A stretch of DNA of 64,000 nucleotides from Rhodoferax ferrireducens T118. Its GTDB lineage: Bacteria; Pseudomonadota; Gammaproteobacteria; Burkholderiales; Burkholderiaceae_C. Location of the stretch: contig NC_007908.1 in the NCBI RefSeq assembly GCF_000013605.1, positions 4,154,001 to 4,218,000 of the forward strand, read 5' to 3'. The notes below the pieces were generated by a model. It was not told the origin of the DNA and did no database searches. It saw nothing but the letters and a program-made list of their open reading frames with translations. A program made the position numbers and the translations under genes. This document shows, one piece after another, positions 16,817 to 25,687 of the stretch. Each line of letters begins with the position of its first letter. Position 1 is the first letter of the stretch.

Positions 16817-17617
16817 ATGCTCAAAGCCGTTCGCCACAAAGAGATCCTCGCTCTGGTTCAGGGCGGGGGGGCCGTTGAAGTCAATGCATTGGCCGAGCGG
16901 TTTCAGACCTCGCCCATCACGATTCGGCGCGACCTTATTGAATTGCATGAACGCGGGCTGCTGGAACGCACGCGAGGTGGCGCCGTTTCCGGCGAGGTCA
17001 TCGCCGAAGGCTGGGCGCGTTACGAGAGCATCAGCTACGCTGAACGGGAACGGGAGAACTTTCGGGAAAAGCGCGCGATTGCGGAGGTGGCCGCGCAACT
17101 GGTTTCCGATGGCGACTGCATTCTGGTGAATGGGGGTACGACCTCACGGCATCTGGCCGAGGCGCTTCGCGGTCACAACAACCTGCATGTGGTCACGAAC
17201 GGACTGACGGTTGCGATGGAGTTCGCCCGAAGCCAGAACGCTTCGGTTTATTTGTTGCCTGGCAGCATCGACTTCAAAAAGATGGCCTCGGTGAGCCGCC
17301 CCGCCCCTGGCGCCTTTGACGACATCTCGGTTCGCGCGGCTTTTCTGGGGGTTCACGGCATCTCGCCCGCCGGCGGCATCGGGATGCTGTCCCCCGAGGA
17401 AGCGGCCATGAACCGGGCCTTCATCGACGCAGCACAGACTGTCAACGTGATAGTGGACTCATCCAAATTCCGCTCTCAGGCCATCTTCCGCATCGCCAAG
17501 CTGGACAAGGTGACGCGCGTCATCACGGATGCAGGCATCGACCAGGACGCGCGTCACGAACTCGAGGATTTGGGAGTTGAGGTGCTTGTGGCGTCAGCGG
17601 AAGACGCTTCGCTTTGA
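16817..17617 (+). CDS. DeoR/GlpR-family transcriptional repressor
   Basis: 266 residues. The N-terminal HTH (VNALAERFQTSPITIRRDLI, then ELHERGLLERTRGGAVSGE) carries the family's signature recognition helix, and the C-terminal DeoRC sensor domain has ILVNGGTTSRHLAEAL, which binds the phosphate of a sugar or glycerol phosphate effector, and NVIVDSSKFRSQAIFRIAKL. It is divergent from the HAD-lipoprotein-phospholipase genes, and GlpR-like half-sites lie between them. It likely represses that cluster and itself. The effector is not readable from the sequence. Confidence 0.9.
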   Translation: MLKAVRHKEILALVQGGGAVEVNALAERFQTSPITIRRDLIELHERGLLERTRGGAVSGEVIAEGWARYESISYAERERENFREKRAIAEVAAQLVSDGDCILVNGGTTSRHLAEALRGHNNLHVVTNGLTVAMEFARSQNASVYLLPGSIDFKKMASVSRPAPGAFDDISVRAAFLGVHGISPAGGIGMLSPEEAAMNRAFIDAAQTVNVIVDSSKFRSQAIFRIAKLDKVTRVITDAGIDQDARHELEDLGVEVLVASAEDASL

Positions 17618-17724
17618 GGAGATCAGCGGCCAGATCATCTGGCGCGATCAGGCGGGCGTATTGTGCGGTGGCACCGAACCGCGCACCGACGGAGCAGTGG
17701 GCGGCTGCTAACGCGCTGGGCAAC

Positions 17725-17741
17725 GGTTTCCGGGGGAAACC
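17725..17741. terminator. Hairpins between convergent deoR-type gene and cynS
   Basis: GGTTTCC, loop GGG, GGAAACC (17725-17741) lies 13 bases past the cynS stop on the minus strand. A second palindrome, GCCAGATCATCTGGC, is at 17629-17643, just past the regulator stop on the plus strand. Neither has a T-run, so both are only terminator-like. Confidence 0.4.
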
Positions 17742-17753
17742 CCTTGGCCGGGC

Positions 17754-18197
17754 TCAATACTGCTTGTAGGGCAAGAACTTGCCCGACAACACTACGTTCA
17801 CGCGGTCGCCCTTGGGGTCGGGCTGGCGCACGATGTCCATGGAGAAATCGATGGCGCTCATGATGCCGTCGCCGAACTCTTCGTGAATCAGTTCCTTGAT
17901 GGTGCTGCCGTAGACGTTGACGATTTCATACCAGCGGTAGATCAACGGGTCGGTCGGTACCAGTGTCGGCAGTGAGCCTTTGTAGGGCGCCACTTGCAGC
18001 CACTTTTGTTCTTCGACCGTCAAGCCAAACATCTTGCCGACAATCTTGGCCTGCTCGGCGTTGAGCGTCATCTGGCCCAGACAGGCGGCAGTGACCCATT
18101 CTTTGGACAGGCCAACCTTTTTGGCAACGGCCTCCCATTTGATGCCTTTGGTAACTTTGGTGCTGATGATTTTTTCGGTGACTTCGAGACGGTTCAT
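17754..18197 (-). CDS. cynS: Cyanate hydratase (cyanase)
   Basis: 147 residues. Cyanase converts cyanate and bicarbonate to ammonia and two CO2 in the cytoplasm. The N-terminal HTH-like domain (TWEAVAKKVG-like stretch, SKEWVTAACLGQMTL) precedes the catalytic domain, where Arg88 and Glu91 (LIYRWYEIVNVYG) and Ser114 (GIMSAIDFSMD) match the known Arg96/Glu99/Ser122 triad with an eight-residue offset. The start is supported by AGGAG upstream. It is the last gene of the ABC-transporter operon, 50 bases after the ATPase gene. Confidence 0.97.
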   Translation of the reverse strand: MNRLEVTEKIISTKVTKGIKWEAVAKKVGLSKEWVTAACLGQMTLNAEQAKIVGKMFGLTVEEQKWLQVAPYKGSLPTLVPTDPLIYRWYEIVNVYGSTIKELIHEEFGDGIMSAIDFSMDIVRQPDPKGDRVNVVLSGKFLPYKQY

Positions 18198-18247
18198 GGT
18201 GGCTCCTGTAGCGACGAGTTGGTTTGAGAAAAATGAAGAAAAGAAAG

Positions 18248-19042
18248 TCAGTGCGCAATGGCGCGTGACACCAGAAAGTCGACCACGTGGTTGCGCAGCT
18301 CGTAATAGCCATCCAGGTGGTGCAGGTTGGCGCGCACACGGCTGCGTGGCAGCGGGTTGAGCACCACCTCGGCCATACCGCCGGGCGTGTAGCCCTGGGC
18401 CGATTCGTTGCCGTTGCTCATCAGCAGAATACGGTCGGCCAGCAAAATGGCTTCGTCCACATCGTGGGTGATCATGAACACGGTTTGTTGCGTCTGGCGC
18501 ACGATGCTCATCAGCTCGTCCTGAATCGTGCCGCGCGTCAGTGCGTCCAGTGCGCCAAAAGGCTCGTCCAGCAACAGCAGCTTGGGGCTGATGCAAAAGG
18601 CGCGGGCAATGCCCACCCGCTGCTTCATGCCACCTGAGAGTTGCGACGGCTTTTTGTCGATGGCCGGGCTCAAGCCCACCATGGCGACGAACTTTTCCAC
18701 ATGGGTGTTGACCTCGGCCTTGCCCCAGTCGGGCCAGCGCGATGTGACGGCAAAGGCAATGTTCTGGCGCACCGTGAGCCAGGGCATCAGCGCGTGGCTT
18801 TGGAACACCACACCACGCTCCAGGCTGGGGCCGGTGACTTCGCGGCCATCCATAAAGACGTTGCCGGTGGTGGCCGTATCCAGCCCCGCCAGCACATTCA
18901 GGATGGTGGTCTTGCCACAGCCCGAGTGACCAATAATGCAGACAAACTCTCCCCGCGTGAGGGTGAAGCTGACATCGGCAAACACCGGCTTGGCGGGCAC
19001 AAAGGCTTTGCTGAGCCCTTCGATCTGAAGGAGTGAATTCAC
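18248..19042 (-). CDS. Cyanate/nitrate-type ABC transporter ATP-binding protein
   Basis: An NrtD/SsuB/TauB-type ATPase. Walker A is GHSGCGKTTILNVLAG, the ABC signature is LSGGMKQRVGIARAF, Walker B is LLLLDEPFGALD, and the switch His is in FMITHDVDEAILLADRI. I prefer the GTG start at 19042 (VNSLLQIEGLSKAF, with AAGGA upstream). An ATG at 19111 would extend the protein by 23 residues and overlap the permease gene by 11 bases. It energises uptake of the oxyanion bound by the upstream substrate-binding protein; the adjacent cyanase argues for cyanate. Confidence 0.88.
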   Translation of the reverse strand: MNSLLQIEGLSKAFVPAKPVFADVSFTLTRGEFVCIIGHSGCGKTTILNVLAGLDTATTGNVFMDGREVTGPSLERGVVFQSHALMPWLTVRQNIAFAVTSRWPDWGKAEVNTHVEKFVAMVGLSPAIDKKPSQLSGGMKQRVGIARAFCISPKLLLLDEPFGALDALTRGTIQDELMSIVRQTQQTVFMITHDVDEAILLADRILLMSNGNESAQGYTPGGMAEVVLNPLPRSRVRANLHHLDGYYELRNHVVDFLVSRAIAH

Positions 19043-19100
19043 GTTGGGGGTCTTTCCTTGAGCGGGTGCAATAGGCGTAAGCAAGGCGCGGGGCGAGGCG

Positions 19101-19967
19101 TCACTCCACATAGGTCACCATCTTTTGTATTTGGCCAAACAGCAGGTCCAGCAGCATGCCCACCACACCAATCACACCAATGGCAAAAATCACGTTGGGC
19201 AATGACAGGTTGTTCCACTCGTTCCAGACAAAGTAACCAATGCCGGTGCCGCCCACCAGCATCTCGGCGGCCACAATCACCAGCCAGGCAATGCCCATGC
19301 TGATGCGCATGCCGGTCAAAATGGTGGGGGCAGCGGCGGGCAGAATCACCTGGAAGGCCGTGCGCAACGGGTTCACCTCCAGCGTGCGGGCCACGTTGAG
19401 CCATTCCCGCTTGACGGCCGCCACACCAAAGGCGGTGTTTACCAGCATCGGCCAGATGGAGCAGATAAAGATCACAAAGATGCCGCTGGCCGACGAGTCC
19501 TTGATGGTGTAGAGCGCCAGCGGCATCCATGCGAGCGGGCTGATCGGTTTGAGCACCTGGATAAACGGGTCAAAGGCCTTGCGCATCAGGGGCGACATGC
19601 CAATCACAAAGCCCAGCGGAATCGCCACCAGCATGGCCAACAGGAAGCCCAGCCCCACCCGGCCCAGCGAATAACCCAGCTGGATGGCAATGCCTTTGTC
19701 ATTCGGACCACGGTCAAAAAACGGGTCAGACAAGTGCCCCCAAATCGTCGTGCCCATCTGGCCCAGCGTGGGGAAACCCGTGGACTTGGCGCTGCCGGGG
19801 TCTTTGCCCATCATCTTGGCGTACTCGATTTGCTCGGCCGTCATGCCTGCGGTGCTGTTGGCGGCTGTGCTGGAAGCCGTGGCCACGTACCAGATGCCCA
19901 GCACCACCAGCAGCATCAGCACCGACAACAAAGCCGCCCGAAAGTTGAGGGAGCGCTGGGCGTTCAT
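19101..19967 (-). CDS. Cyanate/nitrate-type ABC transporter permease (NtrB family)
   Basis: 288 residues from ATG 19967, one base after the stop of the substrate-binding gene. One membrane segment near the N-terminus (LLSVLMLLVVLGIWYVA) and about five in the transport domain. The EAA loop is represented by VARTLEVNPLRTAFQVILPA, followed by APTILTGMRISMGIAWLVI. Its organisation and length fit NrtB/CynB. The periplasmic stretch after the first helix (MTAEQIEYAKMMGKDPGSAK) is long, as in this family. Confidence 0.9.
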   Translation of the reverse strand: MNAQRSLNFRAALLSVLMLLVVLGIWYVATASSTAANSTAGMTAEQIEYAKMMGKDPGSAKSTGFPTLGQMGTTIWGHLSDPFFDRGPNDKGIAIQLGYSLGRVGLGFLLAMLVAIPLGFVIGMSPLMRKAFDPFIQVLKPISPLAWMPLALYTIKDSSASGIFVIFICSIWPMLVNTAFGVAAVKREWLNVARTLEVNPLRTAFQVILPAAAPTILTGMRISMGIAWLVIVAAEMLVGGTGIGYFVWNEWNNLSLPNVIFAIGVIGVVGMLLDLLFGQIQKMVTYVE

Positions 19968-19968
19968 C

Positions 19969-21372
19969 TCAGGCCGCCTTGCTGATGGCGAAACTCTTGG
20001 CGTAGGCAGCGGCCTTGTCAGCGTCAAACTCCTTGCCCATGATCTTGAACTTGGGGTACGCGCCCTCGGGCACTTTTTGATCCAGCTCCTTCATGCGTTT
20101 TTTGGCATCGGTCAACAAGAACACTTTTTCAGCGATTTGTTTGTAGTTGACCTCGCCCTTGACGTAGCCCCAGCGCTGCATTTGTGTGAGCATCCACACC
20201 GCCATGCTTTGCCACGGAATCGGGTCAAAGTCGGCCCGGTCCGGCACGTTCTGGATCTTGCCCAGGCCATCGGCAAACTTGCCGGTCAGCACCTGGGTCA
20301 GCACCGCCTCGGGTTGGTTGAGGTATTGCGCCGGGGCAATCACCTTGGCAATCAGCTCGCGGTTGCCGGGCTGGCGCGCCATGGCGGCGGCGGTGAGCAC
20401 GGCGCGGTACAGCGCGGCAAAGGTGTTGGGGTTCTTCTGGATGAACTCGGTGCTGGAGCCAAAGGCGCAGCAGGGGTGGCCGTTCCACAGGTCTTTGGTC
20501 AACACGTGGATGAAACCGGCTTCTTCGTACACCGCGCGCTGGTTGAACGGGTCTGGGCCGAGGAAGCCGTCAAGGTTGCCGGCCTTCAGGTTGGCCACCA
20601 TCTCGGCGGGCGGCACCACACGGATTTGCACGTCAGTGTCGGGGTTGATACCGGCTTCGGCCAGGTAGTAGCGCAACAAAAAGTTGTGCATGCTGTACTC
20701 GAAAGGCACGGCGAACTTGAAACCCGTCCAGTTCTTCGGATCGCGGTTGTTCTTGTGCTTGAGGGCCAGCGTGATGGCCTGACCATTGACGTTCTGGATC
20801 GTGGCCACGTTCATTGGCGTGGGGTTGGAGCCCAGGCCCATCGAAATCGCCAGCGGCATGGGCGACAGGAAGTGCGTGGCGTCGTACTCCTTGTTGATCA
20901 TCTTGTCGCGGATCAGCGCCCAGCCTGCGGTTTTGGTCACTGCCACATCCAGCCCCTGCTTGCTGTAAAAACCCAGCGGGTGCGCCATGATCAGCGGCGT
21001 GGCGCAGGTGATCGGGATGAAGCCGATCTTGAGCTTGGTTTTCTCCAGCGCATTCTTATCCTGCGCCATGGCTTGCAGGCTGGCCATGGGCAACACGCTG
21101 CCAATGGCTGCCATGGCTGTGCCCTTGCCCACCGCGCGCAAGAAACGGCGGCGCACCTCGTCTTGCGGGAACAGCGCCTTGACCAGCGTGGCTTCGATGA
21201 AGGCGTTGGAATAGGCCTCGAACTCACTAGTCAAGCTGCGGCGCTTGAGTTCTGCGGTGGCGCTGGCTGCAGACATTTCCTGCTGGTGTTCAGCCACCGT
21301 GTGGTCTTTGCCGCAGCTGCACTTGAGCATCAGCGGGCGGTCGGCGTTGTAGGGGTCAAAGTAGGGAGTCAT
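19969..21372 (-). CDS. Cyanate/nitrate-type ABC transporter substrate-binding protein
   Basis: 467 residues from ATG 21372 (AAGGT upstream). A CmpA/NrtA-type ligand-binding fold is visible in LKIGFIPITCATPLIMAHPL and PPAEMVANLKAGNLDGFLGP, with HPCCAFGSSTEFIQKNP later. The twin-arginine segment (VRRRFLRAVGKGTAMAA) is not at the N-terminus but about 70 residues in, after a region with CSCGKDH and HQQEM motifs. Such long leading regions before a Tat motif do occur in this family. First gene of the transporter-cynS operon, immediately downstream of a two-component pair. Confidence 0.9.
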   Translation of the reverse strand: MTPYFDPYNADRPLMLKCSCGKDHTVAEHQQEMSAASATAELKRRSLTSEFEAYSNAFIEATLVKALFPQDEVRRRFLRAVGKGTAMAAIGSVLPMASLQAMAQDKNALEKTKLKIGFIPITCATPLIMAHPLGFYSKQGLDVAVTKTAGWALIRDKMINKEYDATHFLSPMPLAISMGLGSNPTPMNVATIQNVNGQAITLALKHKNNRDPKNWTGFKFAVPFEYSMHNFLLRYYLAEAGINPDTDVQIRVVPPAEMVANLKAGNLDGFLGPDPFNQRAVYEEAGFIHVLTKDLWNGHPCCAFGSSTEFIQKNPNTFAALYRAVLTAAAMARQPGNRELIAKVIAPAQYLNQPEAVLTQVLTGKFADGLGKIQNVPDRADFDPIPWQSMAVWMLTQMQRWGYVKGEVNYKQIAEKVFLLTDAKKRMKELDQKVPEGAYPKFKIMGKEFDADKAAAYAKSFAISKAA

Positions 21373-21519
21373 GGCATTACCTTTTGAAGTTGAACCCTGT
21401 GCACTACGCAATGCCCGGGCCAACTTGTGCCACGGTTCGGGATTCCAATGCAATTCGTGCCCGGTGGCCCGACAGCGTGTAGTGCCAGCCCTACACCGGC
21501 GGGCTCAAACCGGTTTCTT

Positions 21520-22197
21520 TCAGCGCAAGGGCGTGCTGCGGCTGTGCCGCTGGGCGTACAGCGCCAGCTCCACATCGTTTTTGGTGCCGGTCTTTTCCAG
21601 AATCCGTGCCCGATAAGTGCTCACCGTGTTGGAGGCCAATTTGAGTTGCGCACCAATTTCGCCCACCGCGTGCCCCATGCTGAGCAGGCGAAACACCTGG
21701 TACTCGCGGTGCGACAGCGCGTCGACCCCGGCCACCACCGCCTGTGCGGCTGCGCCGGATCGCCCTGCCGATGCCATGGCCGCCGCCAGCGCCTCCGCCG
21801 TGTCGGGGGTGACATACATGCCGCCTGCCGCCACCTTGCGCACGGCGGCCACCATGTCGTCCGGGTCGGCGCTCTTGTTCAGGTAGCCGCCAGCGCCCAG
21901 CTTGATGCAGCGCACGGCGTATTGTTTTTCCGGATAAGTGCTGAGCATCAGCACCGGCAGGGTTGGGTGTGTGCGGCGCAGGATTTGCAGCACCTCCAGC
22001 CCGTCCTGCTGCGGCATGGCAATGTCCAGCAGCACCAGGTCCAGCCCGGCGGAGCCGCCCAGTGCCTGAACCTGCGCCAGCACCTCCGGCCCGCTGGCGG
22101 CCTCGGCCAGCACGCTCACATCGGGCGCATCGGCCAGCACCTGCTTCAGGCCTTCACGCACGATGCGGTGGTCATCACCAATCAAAACTTTGATCAT
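21520..22197 (-). CDS. NarL/LuxR-family response regulator
   Basis: 225 residues from ATG 22197. The receiver has the acidic pair in VLIGDDHRIVREGL, the phosphorylatable Asp in LDLVLLDIAMPQQDG, and the Lys in LGAGGYLNKSA. The C-terminal LuxR HTH reads LSHREYQVFRLLSMGHAVGE, then IGAQLKLASNTVSTYRARIL. Its start lies one base past the upstream kinase stop, so the two form a pair. The 147-bp space before the cyn transporter operon contains an inverted repeat GTGTAG-N8-CTACAC (21477-21496) that could be its site; this is not established. Confidence 0.93.
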   Translation of the reverse strand: MIKVLIGDDHRIVREGLKQVLADAPDVSVLAEAASGPEVLAQVQALGGSAGLDLVLLDIAMPQQDGLEVLQILRRTHPTLPVLMLSTYPEKQYAVRCIKLGAGGYLNKSADPDDMVAAVRKVAAGGMYVTPDTAEALAAAMASAGRSGAAAQAVVAGVDALSHREYQVFRLLSMGHAVGEIGAQLKLASNTVSTYRARILEKTGTKNDVELALYAQRHSRSTPLR

Positions 22198-22198
22198 G

Positions 22199-23398
22199 CT
22201 ACATTTTTGAGAGTGGCAGGCGCAGGGTGAATGCCGACCCCAGGCCGATTTGGCTTGAAATCTCAAGCTGGCCACCAAAATGGCGCGCCCGTTCGCGCAT
22301 GCCCATCACGCCGTAGGCCGTGGGGGCCTCAAACGCCAGGGCATTGGCACCACAGCCGTTGTCTTGCACCGAAATTGTCAATACCTCGGCTTCCACTTGA
22401 ATACGCAAGGTGAGTGCCATGGCCTGGGCGTGGCGGGCCACGTTGCTGAGCATTTCCTGAAAGATGCGAAACACCGCCATGGCCTCGGGCTCGGGCAGCT
22501 CCACGCCGTCGGTGCCCTGCATGTCCCAGTCCAGTGCCAGTTCAGCCGACTGGGCAAACTCGTGGGCCTGCCACTCCAGCGCGGCCCACAGGCCTTGATG
22601 GTCCAGGATGCTGGGGCGCAGGTCGGTGATGATGCGCCCCACGTTGTCCACCGCCCGCTCGATCAGGCCGCTCATATTGCGGCACTTGCTGCGCAGCCGG
22701 GTGCGCATGGCTTCGGCTTCGTGCGGTGTGCGCTGCTGCTGTTCACTCAGGCGCTTGTCCATCCAGTTCACGTCCATCTTCAGCGCCACCAGCAGGCTGC
22801 CCAGTTCGTCATGCACCTCGCGGGCAATGCGGGTGCGCTCATCTTCACGCACATTCTCGGAATAGGCTGAGAGTTCACGCAGTTGCCCCAGTGCGACTGA
22901 GAGCTCTTGCGTGCGCTCGCTGACGCGCTGCTCCAATTCGTTTTTGGCAAGCTGCAGCGCGTCGGCGGCACGCTTGCGCTCGGTGATGTCCACAAAGGTG
23001 ATCACCGCGCCCAGCACCGTGTCACCGTCCATCAGCGGGTAGCTGGAATACTCCACCGGAAAACAATGCTGGTCGCGGTGCCAGAACACCTCGGTGTCAA
23101 TGCGGCACGGCAGGCCTTGGCGAAAGGCGTTGAAGATGGCGCAGTCGTGCGCCGCGTAGGGCTGACCGCCGGGGTGTGAGTGGTGCGTCAGCTCGTGCAT
23201 GTTGCAGCCCAGCACCTCCTCGGGTTCACGCCCGATCATGTTGGCGCCGGCCCGGTTGATGAAGGTGCAGCGTCCCTCCATGTCAATGCCGTAAATGCCC
23301 TCGCCGGTGGACTCCAGCAGCAGGGCCAGTTGCTTTTGCAGCACCGGCTCCATCGCTGCGTTGGGCGGTGTCAGGACCTGTTGGGTGTCGATGTGCAT
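22199..23398 (-). CDS. PAS-domain sensor histidine kinase (HisKA_3, NarX-like output)
   Basis: About 399 residues if translation starts at ATG 23398; ATG 23437 or TTG 23446 are alternatives. A PAS domain (LESTGEGIYGIDMEGRCTFI, then NRAGANMIGREPEEVLG) is followed by a PAC motif (VITFVDITERKRAADAL), a coiled segment, the HisKA_3 H-box ERTRIAREVHDELGSLLVAL (phospho-acceptor His), and an ATPase domain (VFRIFQEMLSNVARHAQAMA; DNGCGANAL). No membrane segments are seen, so it is a soluble sensor. Adjacent to its response regulator and the cyanate operon, it may sense nitrogen status or cyanate (inference). Confidence 0.9.
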   Translation of the reverse strand: MHIDTQQVLTPPNAAMEPVLQKQLALLLESTGEGIYGIDMEGRCTFINRAGANMIGREPEEVLGCNMHELTHHSHPGGQPYAAHDCAIFNAFRQGLPCRIDTEVFWHRDQHCFPVEYSSYPLMDGDTVLGAVITFVDITERKRAADALQLAKNELEQRVSERTQELSVALGQLRELSAYSENVREDERTRIAREVHDELGSLLVALKMDVNWMDKRLSEQQQRTPHEAEAMRTRLRSKCRNMSGLIERAVDNVGRIITDLRPSILDHQGLWAALEWQAHEFAQSAELALDWDMQGTDGVELPEPEAMAVFRIFQEMLSNVARHAQAMALTLRIQVEAEVLTISVQDNGCGANALAFEAPTAYGVMGMRERARHFGGQLEISSQIGLGSAFTLRLPLSKM

Positions 23399-23509
23399 GC
23401 CTGCACAGCAAGCAATGGCTGTGCCAGTTTGCAGCATTACAGCCAAACCAGGTCGTCGCCAGCAGCAGCCTTGCCGCGCCGCACCCGCCAGGGTGGCCCT
23501 TCGCCACCA

Positions 23510-24406
23510 TCAACGCAACAAGATCAGCGCCGTGCCCGCCACCGTCATGATTGCACCGACCCAGGCACCCGGCGCAGGCGCGCGCCCCAGATGCAGCCAC
23601 AGCAAGGGCAGCACCAGCACCGGGGACACCGAGGACAATATCGCCACCATGCCGACATCGCCCTTTTGCAGCGCCAGCAAGATCAGCGTCATGCCCACAC
23701 CCATGGCAATAAAACCGTTGAGCCCGGTCTGCGCCAGCACCCGAAGCGTAGGCGGCCGCTGCGCCCGCGCGGCCCGAAAACCAGCGCCCAACAGCACAAA
23801 ATGGGCGCAAGTCGCCACCGTCACGCGCACGGCGGAGGCCATGACCGGATCCACATCGGTACTCATCACCGGCTTGGCAATCAGGGAGCCGACCGCCTGG
23901 CACAGCGCCGCCAGCAGGGCCAGCAGCACCCCGGCGCCGACATGACCCTGATCCGCTTCCCAGGCGTGGCTTTCTTCTTTGTGCCGCCCCAACACAATCG
24001 CGGTCATGACGCCGACCAGCGTCAACAGCCCGCCCGCGAGCGCTTGCAGACTCATGCGCTCGTGCAACAGCCAGAAACCAAGCAACGCACTGAACACGGC
24101 GTGGGTCGCAAACAAGACCCCGGCGCGGCGCGGCCCGAGCCGATTCATGGCCGCGAACAGCGCGGTGTCACCGACAAAGATGCCGATCAAACCGCTGATC
24201 GCCATGATGCCCCAGGCGCCTTGCGAAAACGTGCGCCAGCTGCCGGTGGCGAGCACCACCGCCCACAGCATCAACGCCACCATCAGCATGCGCCAGCGCG
24301 TGAACGCAAAGGCGCCCAGATGGCGCGACGGCGTGACCGATGTGACACTGCCCAGTGCCCAGCAGGCGGCGGCGCCCAGGGCGAACAGATCGTAAGAAAC
24401 CAGCAT
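23510..24406 (-). CDS. EamA-family (DMT) transporter
   Basis: About 298 residues from ATG 24406, with ten hydrophobic segments in two EamA halves. The start region MLVSYDLFALGAAACWALGS and internal GPRRAGVLFATHAVFSALLG fit the family. It is about 45 bases downstream of the creatininase-like gene and probably cotranscribed with it. Substrate not deducible. Confidence 0.85.
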   Translation of the reverse strand: MLVSYDLFALGAAACWALGSVTSVTPSRHLGAFAFTRWRMLMVALMLWAVVLATGSWRTFSQGAWGIMAISGLIGIFVGDTALFAAMNRLGPRRAGVLFATHAVFSALLGFWLLHERMSLQALAGGLLTLVGVMTAIVLGRHKEESHAWEADQGHVGAGVLLALLAALCQAVGSLIAKPVMSTDVDPVMASAVRVTVATCAHFVLLGAGFRAARAQRPPTLRVLAQTGLNGFIAMGVGMTLILLALQKGDVGMVAILSSVSPVLVLPLLWLHLGRAPAPGAWVGAIMTVAGTALILLR

Positions 24407-24451
24407 GAATTGAGCGCGGGCGCAGTCGAGGACGACGGGCAAGAACCGAAA

Positions 24452-25312
24452 TCAGCGGGCGCCTGGCGTTGGCCCGGTCACCAGCGTGCTCAGCGGCAGC
24501 TGGTTAATTTCGGCCAGCAGTCGGGCCAGGCCAAGCCCCGCTGCGGCCACCAGTGCACGTCCCTTTTCTGCGCTGGCGGCGGCGGCATTGCCAACCGCAC
24601 CGGCTGGGTTGTAGTCCTGCATTTGCCAACCGAGTTTGGCGCTTTTCCCATTGCCCAGGATGGCAAATTTTTGCGCCCGGTCTTGGGCGGTGGAATGAAA
24701 GTTTTGTGCCTGCACCATGTTCACGCGCGCGGGATCCAGCGCCAGCATCATGGAGGTCTCCATTTCGCCGGCATGAATGCCAAAGCGGTGCTCGTCGGCG
24801 CTGAACAAGGCGTTGACATCCTGCCCTTGCGCATCCGTCAAAGGCAGGTTGAACCAGCTGACGCTATAGACCAGCATACCAAGCCGCGCGCGCAGGTCGC
24901 GTGCCACCAGGTCCATGACGCTGACGTTGCCGCCATGACTGTTGAAGAGCAGCAGTTTTTGGATACCCGCTGCCGCCACCGACTCGCCTATATCGGTCCA
25001 CAGCCGCAAAATCGTTTCGTTTTTGAGTGTCAGAGTGCCGGGAAAGCGGGCGTGTTCCGGACTCAAACCGACTGCTTGTGTCGGCAAGAACAGTACGTTC
25101 AAGTCGGCGGCCAGATGCGGCAAGGCGGCCGTCACGATGCCGTCCACCAGCACCGTGTCGACGCTCAGCGGCAGGTGCGGGCCATGCTGCTCGGTCGCCG
25201 CCACCGGCAGCACGGCGATGGTTTTCGCGGCTTGTCCACCTGCAATCAATTGGGCAAAGTCCCGCGTGGACAGGTTGGCCCAGTAACGCGAACAAGGGTT
25301 CATGGCCGCCAT
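24452..25312 (-). CDS. Creatininase-family metal amidohydrolase
   Basis: 286 residues (283 if ATG 25303 is used). Metal-binding motifs of the creatininase/MftE/FAPy-deformylase superfamily are visible: LPVAATEQHGPHLPLSVDT (Glu, His, Asp), LLFNSHGGNVSVMDL (His) and IHAGEMETSMML (Glu). Members hydrolyse cyclic amides or formamides with two metal ions. It is flanked in the same direction by yjdM (18 bases upstream) and an EamA transporter. Actual substrate cannot be assigned; creatinine is only one option. Confidence 0.87.
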   Translation of the reverse strand: MAAMNPCSRYWANLSTRDFAQLIAGGQAAKTIAVLPVAATEQHGPHLPLSVDTVLVDGIVTAALPHLAADLNVLFLPTQAVGLSPEHARFPGTLTLKNETILRLWTDIGESVAAAGIQKLLLFNSHGGNVSVMDLVARDLRARLGMLVYSVSWFNLPLTDAQGQDVNALFSADEHRFGIHAGEMETSMMLALDPARVNMVQAQNFHSTAQDRAQKFAILGNGKSAKLGWQMQDYNPAGAVGNAAAASAEKGRALVAAAGLGLARLLAEINQLPLSTLVTGPTPGAR

Positions 25313-25330
25313 GGTAATCCTGTAGCAGGC

Positions 25331-25687
25331 TCAGGCCTTCTTCATGAAGGCCGCCTTGAGCATGAAGGCGCCCTGGTCGGTCTTGCAGTCCACCTCGTGG
25401 TCGCCAGCGCCATCGGGCAGACGGATGCCTTTGATTTTGGTACCTTTTTTAAGCACGATGGACGAGCCCTTGACCTTCAGGTCTTTGATCAGAATCACCG
25501 TATCCCCGTCGGTCAGCGGATTGCCGTTGGCGTCTTTGATGGCACCACCGACTTCGTCGCCAGCTTCAGCCGCTGCGGTCATCGGCCATTCATGGCCGCA
25601 GTCAGGGCAGACGTAGTTGTTGCCATCCGGGTAAGTGTTTTCAAGGGTGCACTGGGGGCAAGCGGGCAGATTGGATGGATTGGACAT
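25331..25687 (-). CDS. yjdM: YjdM/PhnA-family zinc-ribbon protein
   Basis: 118 residues from ATG 25687. The N-terminal zinc ribbon has CPQC and CPDC knuckles about 18 residues apart, and the C-terminal beta domain reads GNPLTDGDTVILIKDLKVKG and KKGTKIKGIRLPDG. It is historically named PhnA, but no phosphonate genes are near, and function in the family is unclear. It appears to head a small operon with the creatininase and EamA genes. Confidence 0.9.
   Translation of the reverse strand: MSNPSNLPACPQCTLENTYPDGNNYVCPDCGHEWPMTAAAEAGDEVGGAIKDANGNPLTDGDTVILIKDLKVKGSSIVLKKGTKIKGIRLPDGAGDHEVDCKTDQGAFMLKAAFMKKA

Noticed and set aside
19684..21387. Long plus-strand frame opposite the cyanate transporter genes
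   Set aside because: Composition is typical of an antisense shadow; the minus-strand permease and binding-protein genes are firmly identified.
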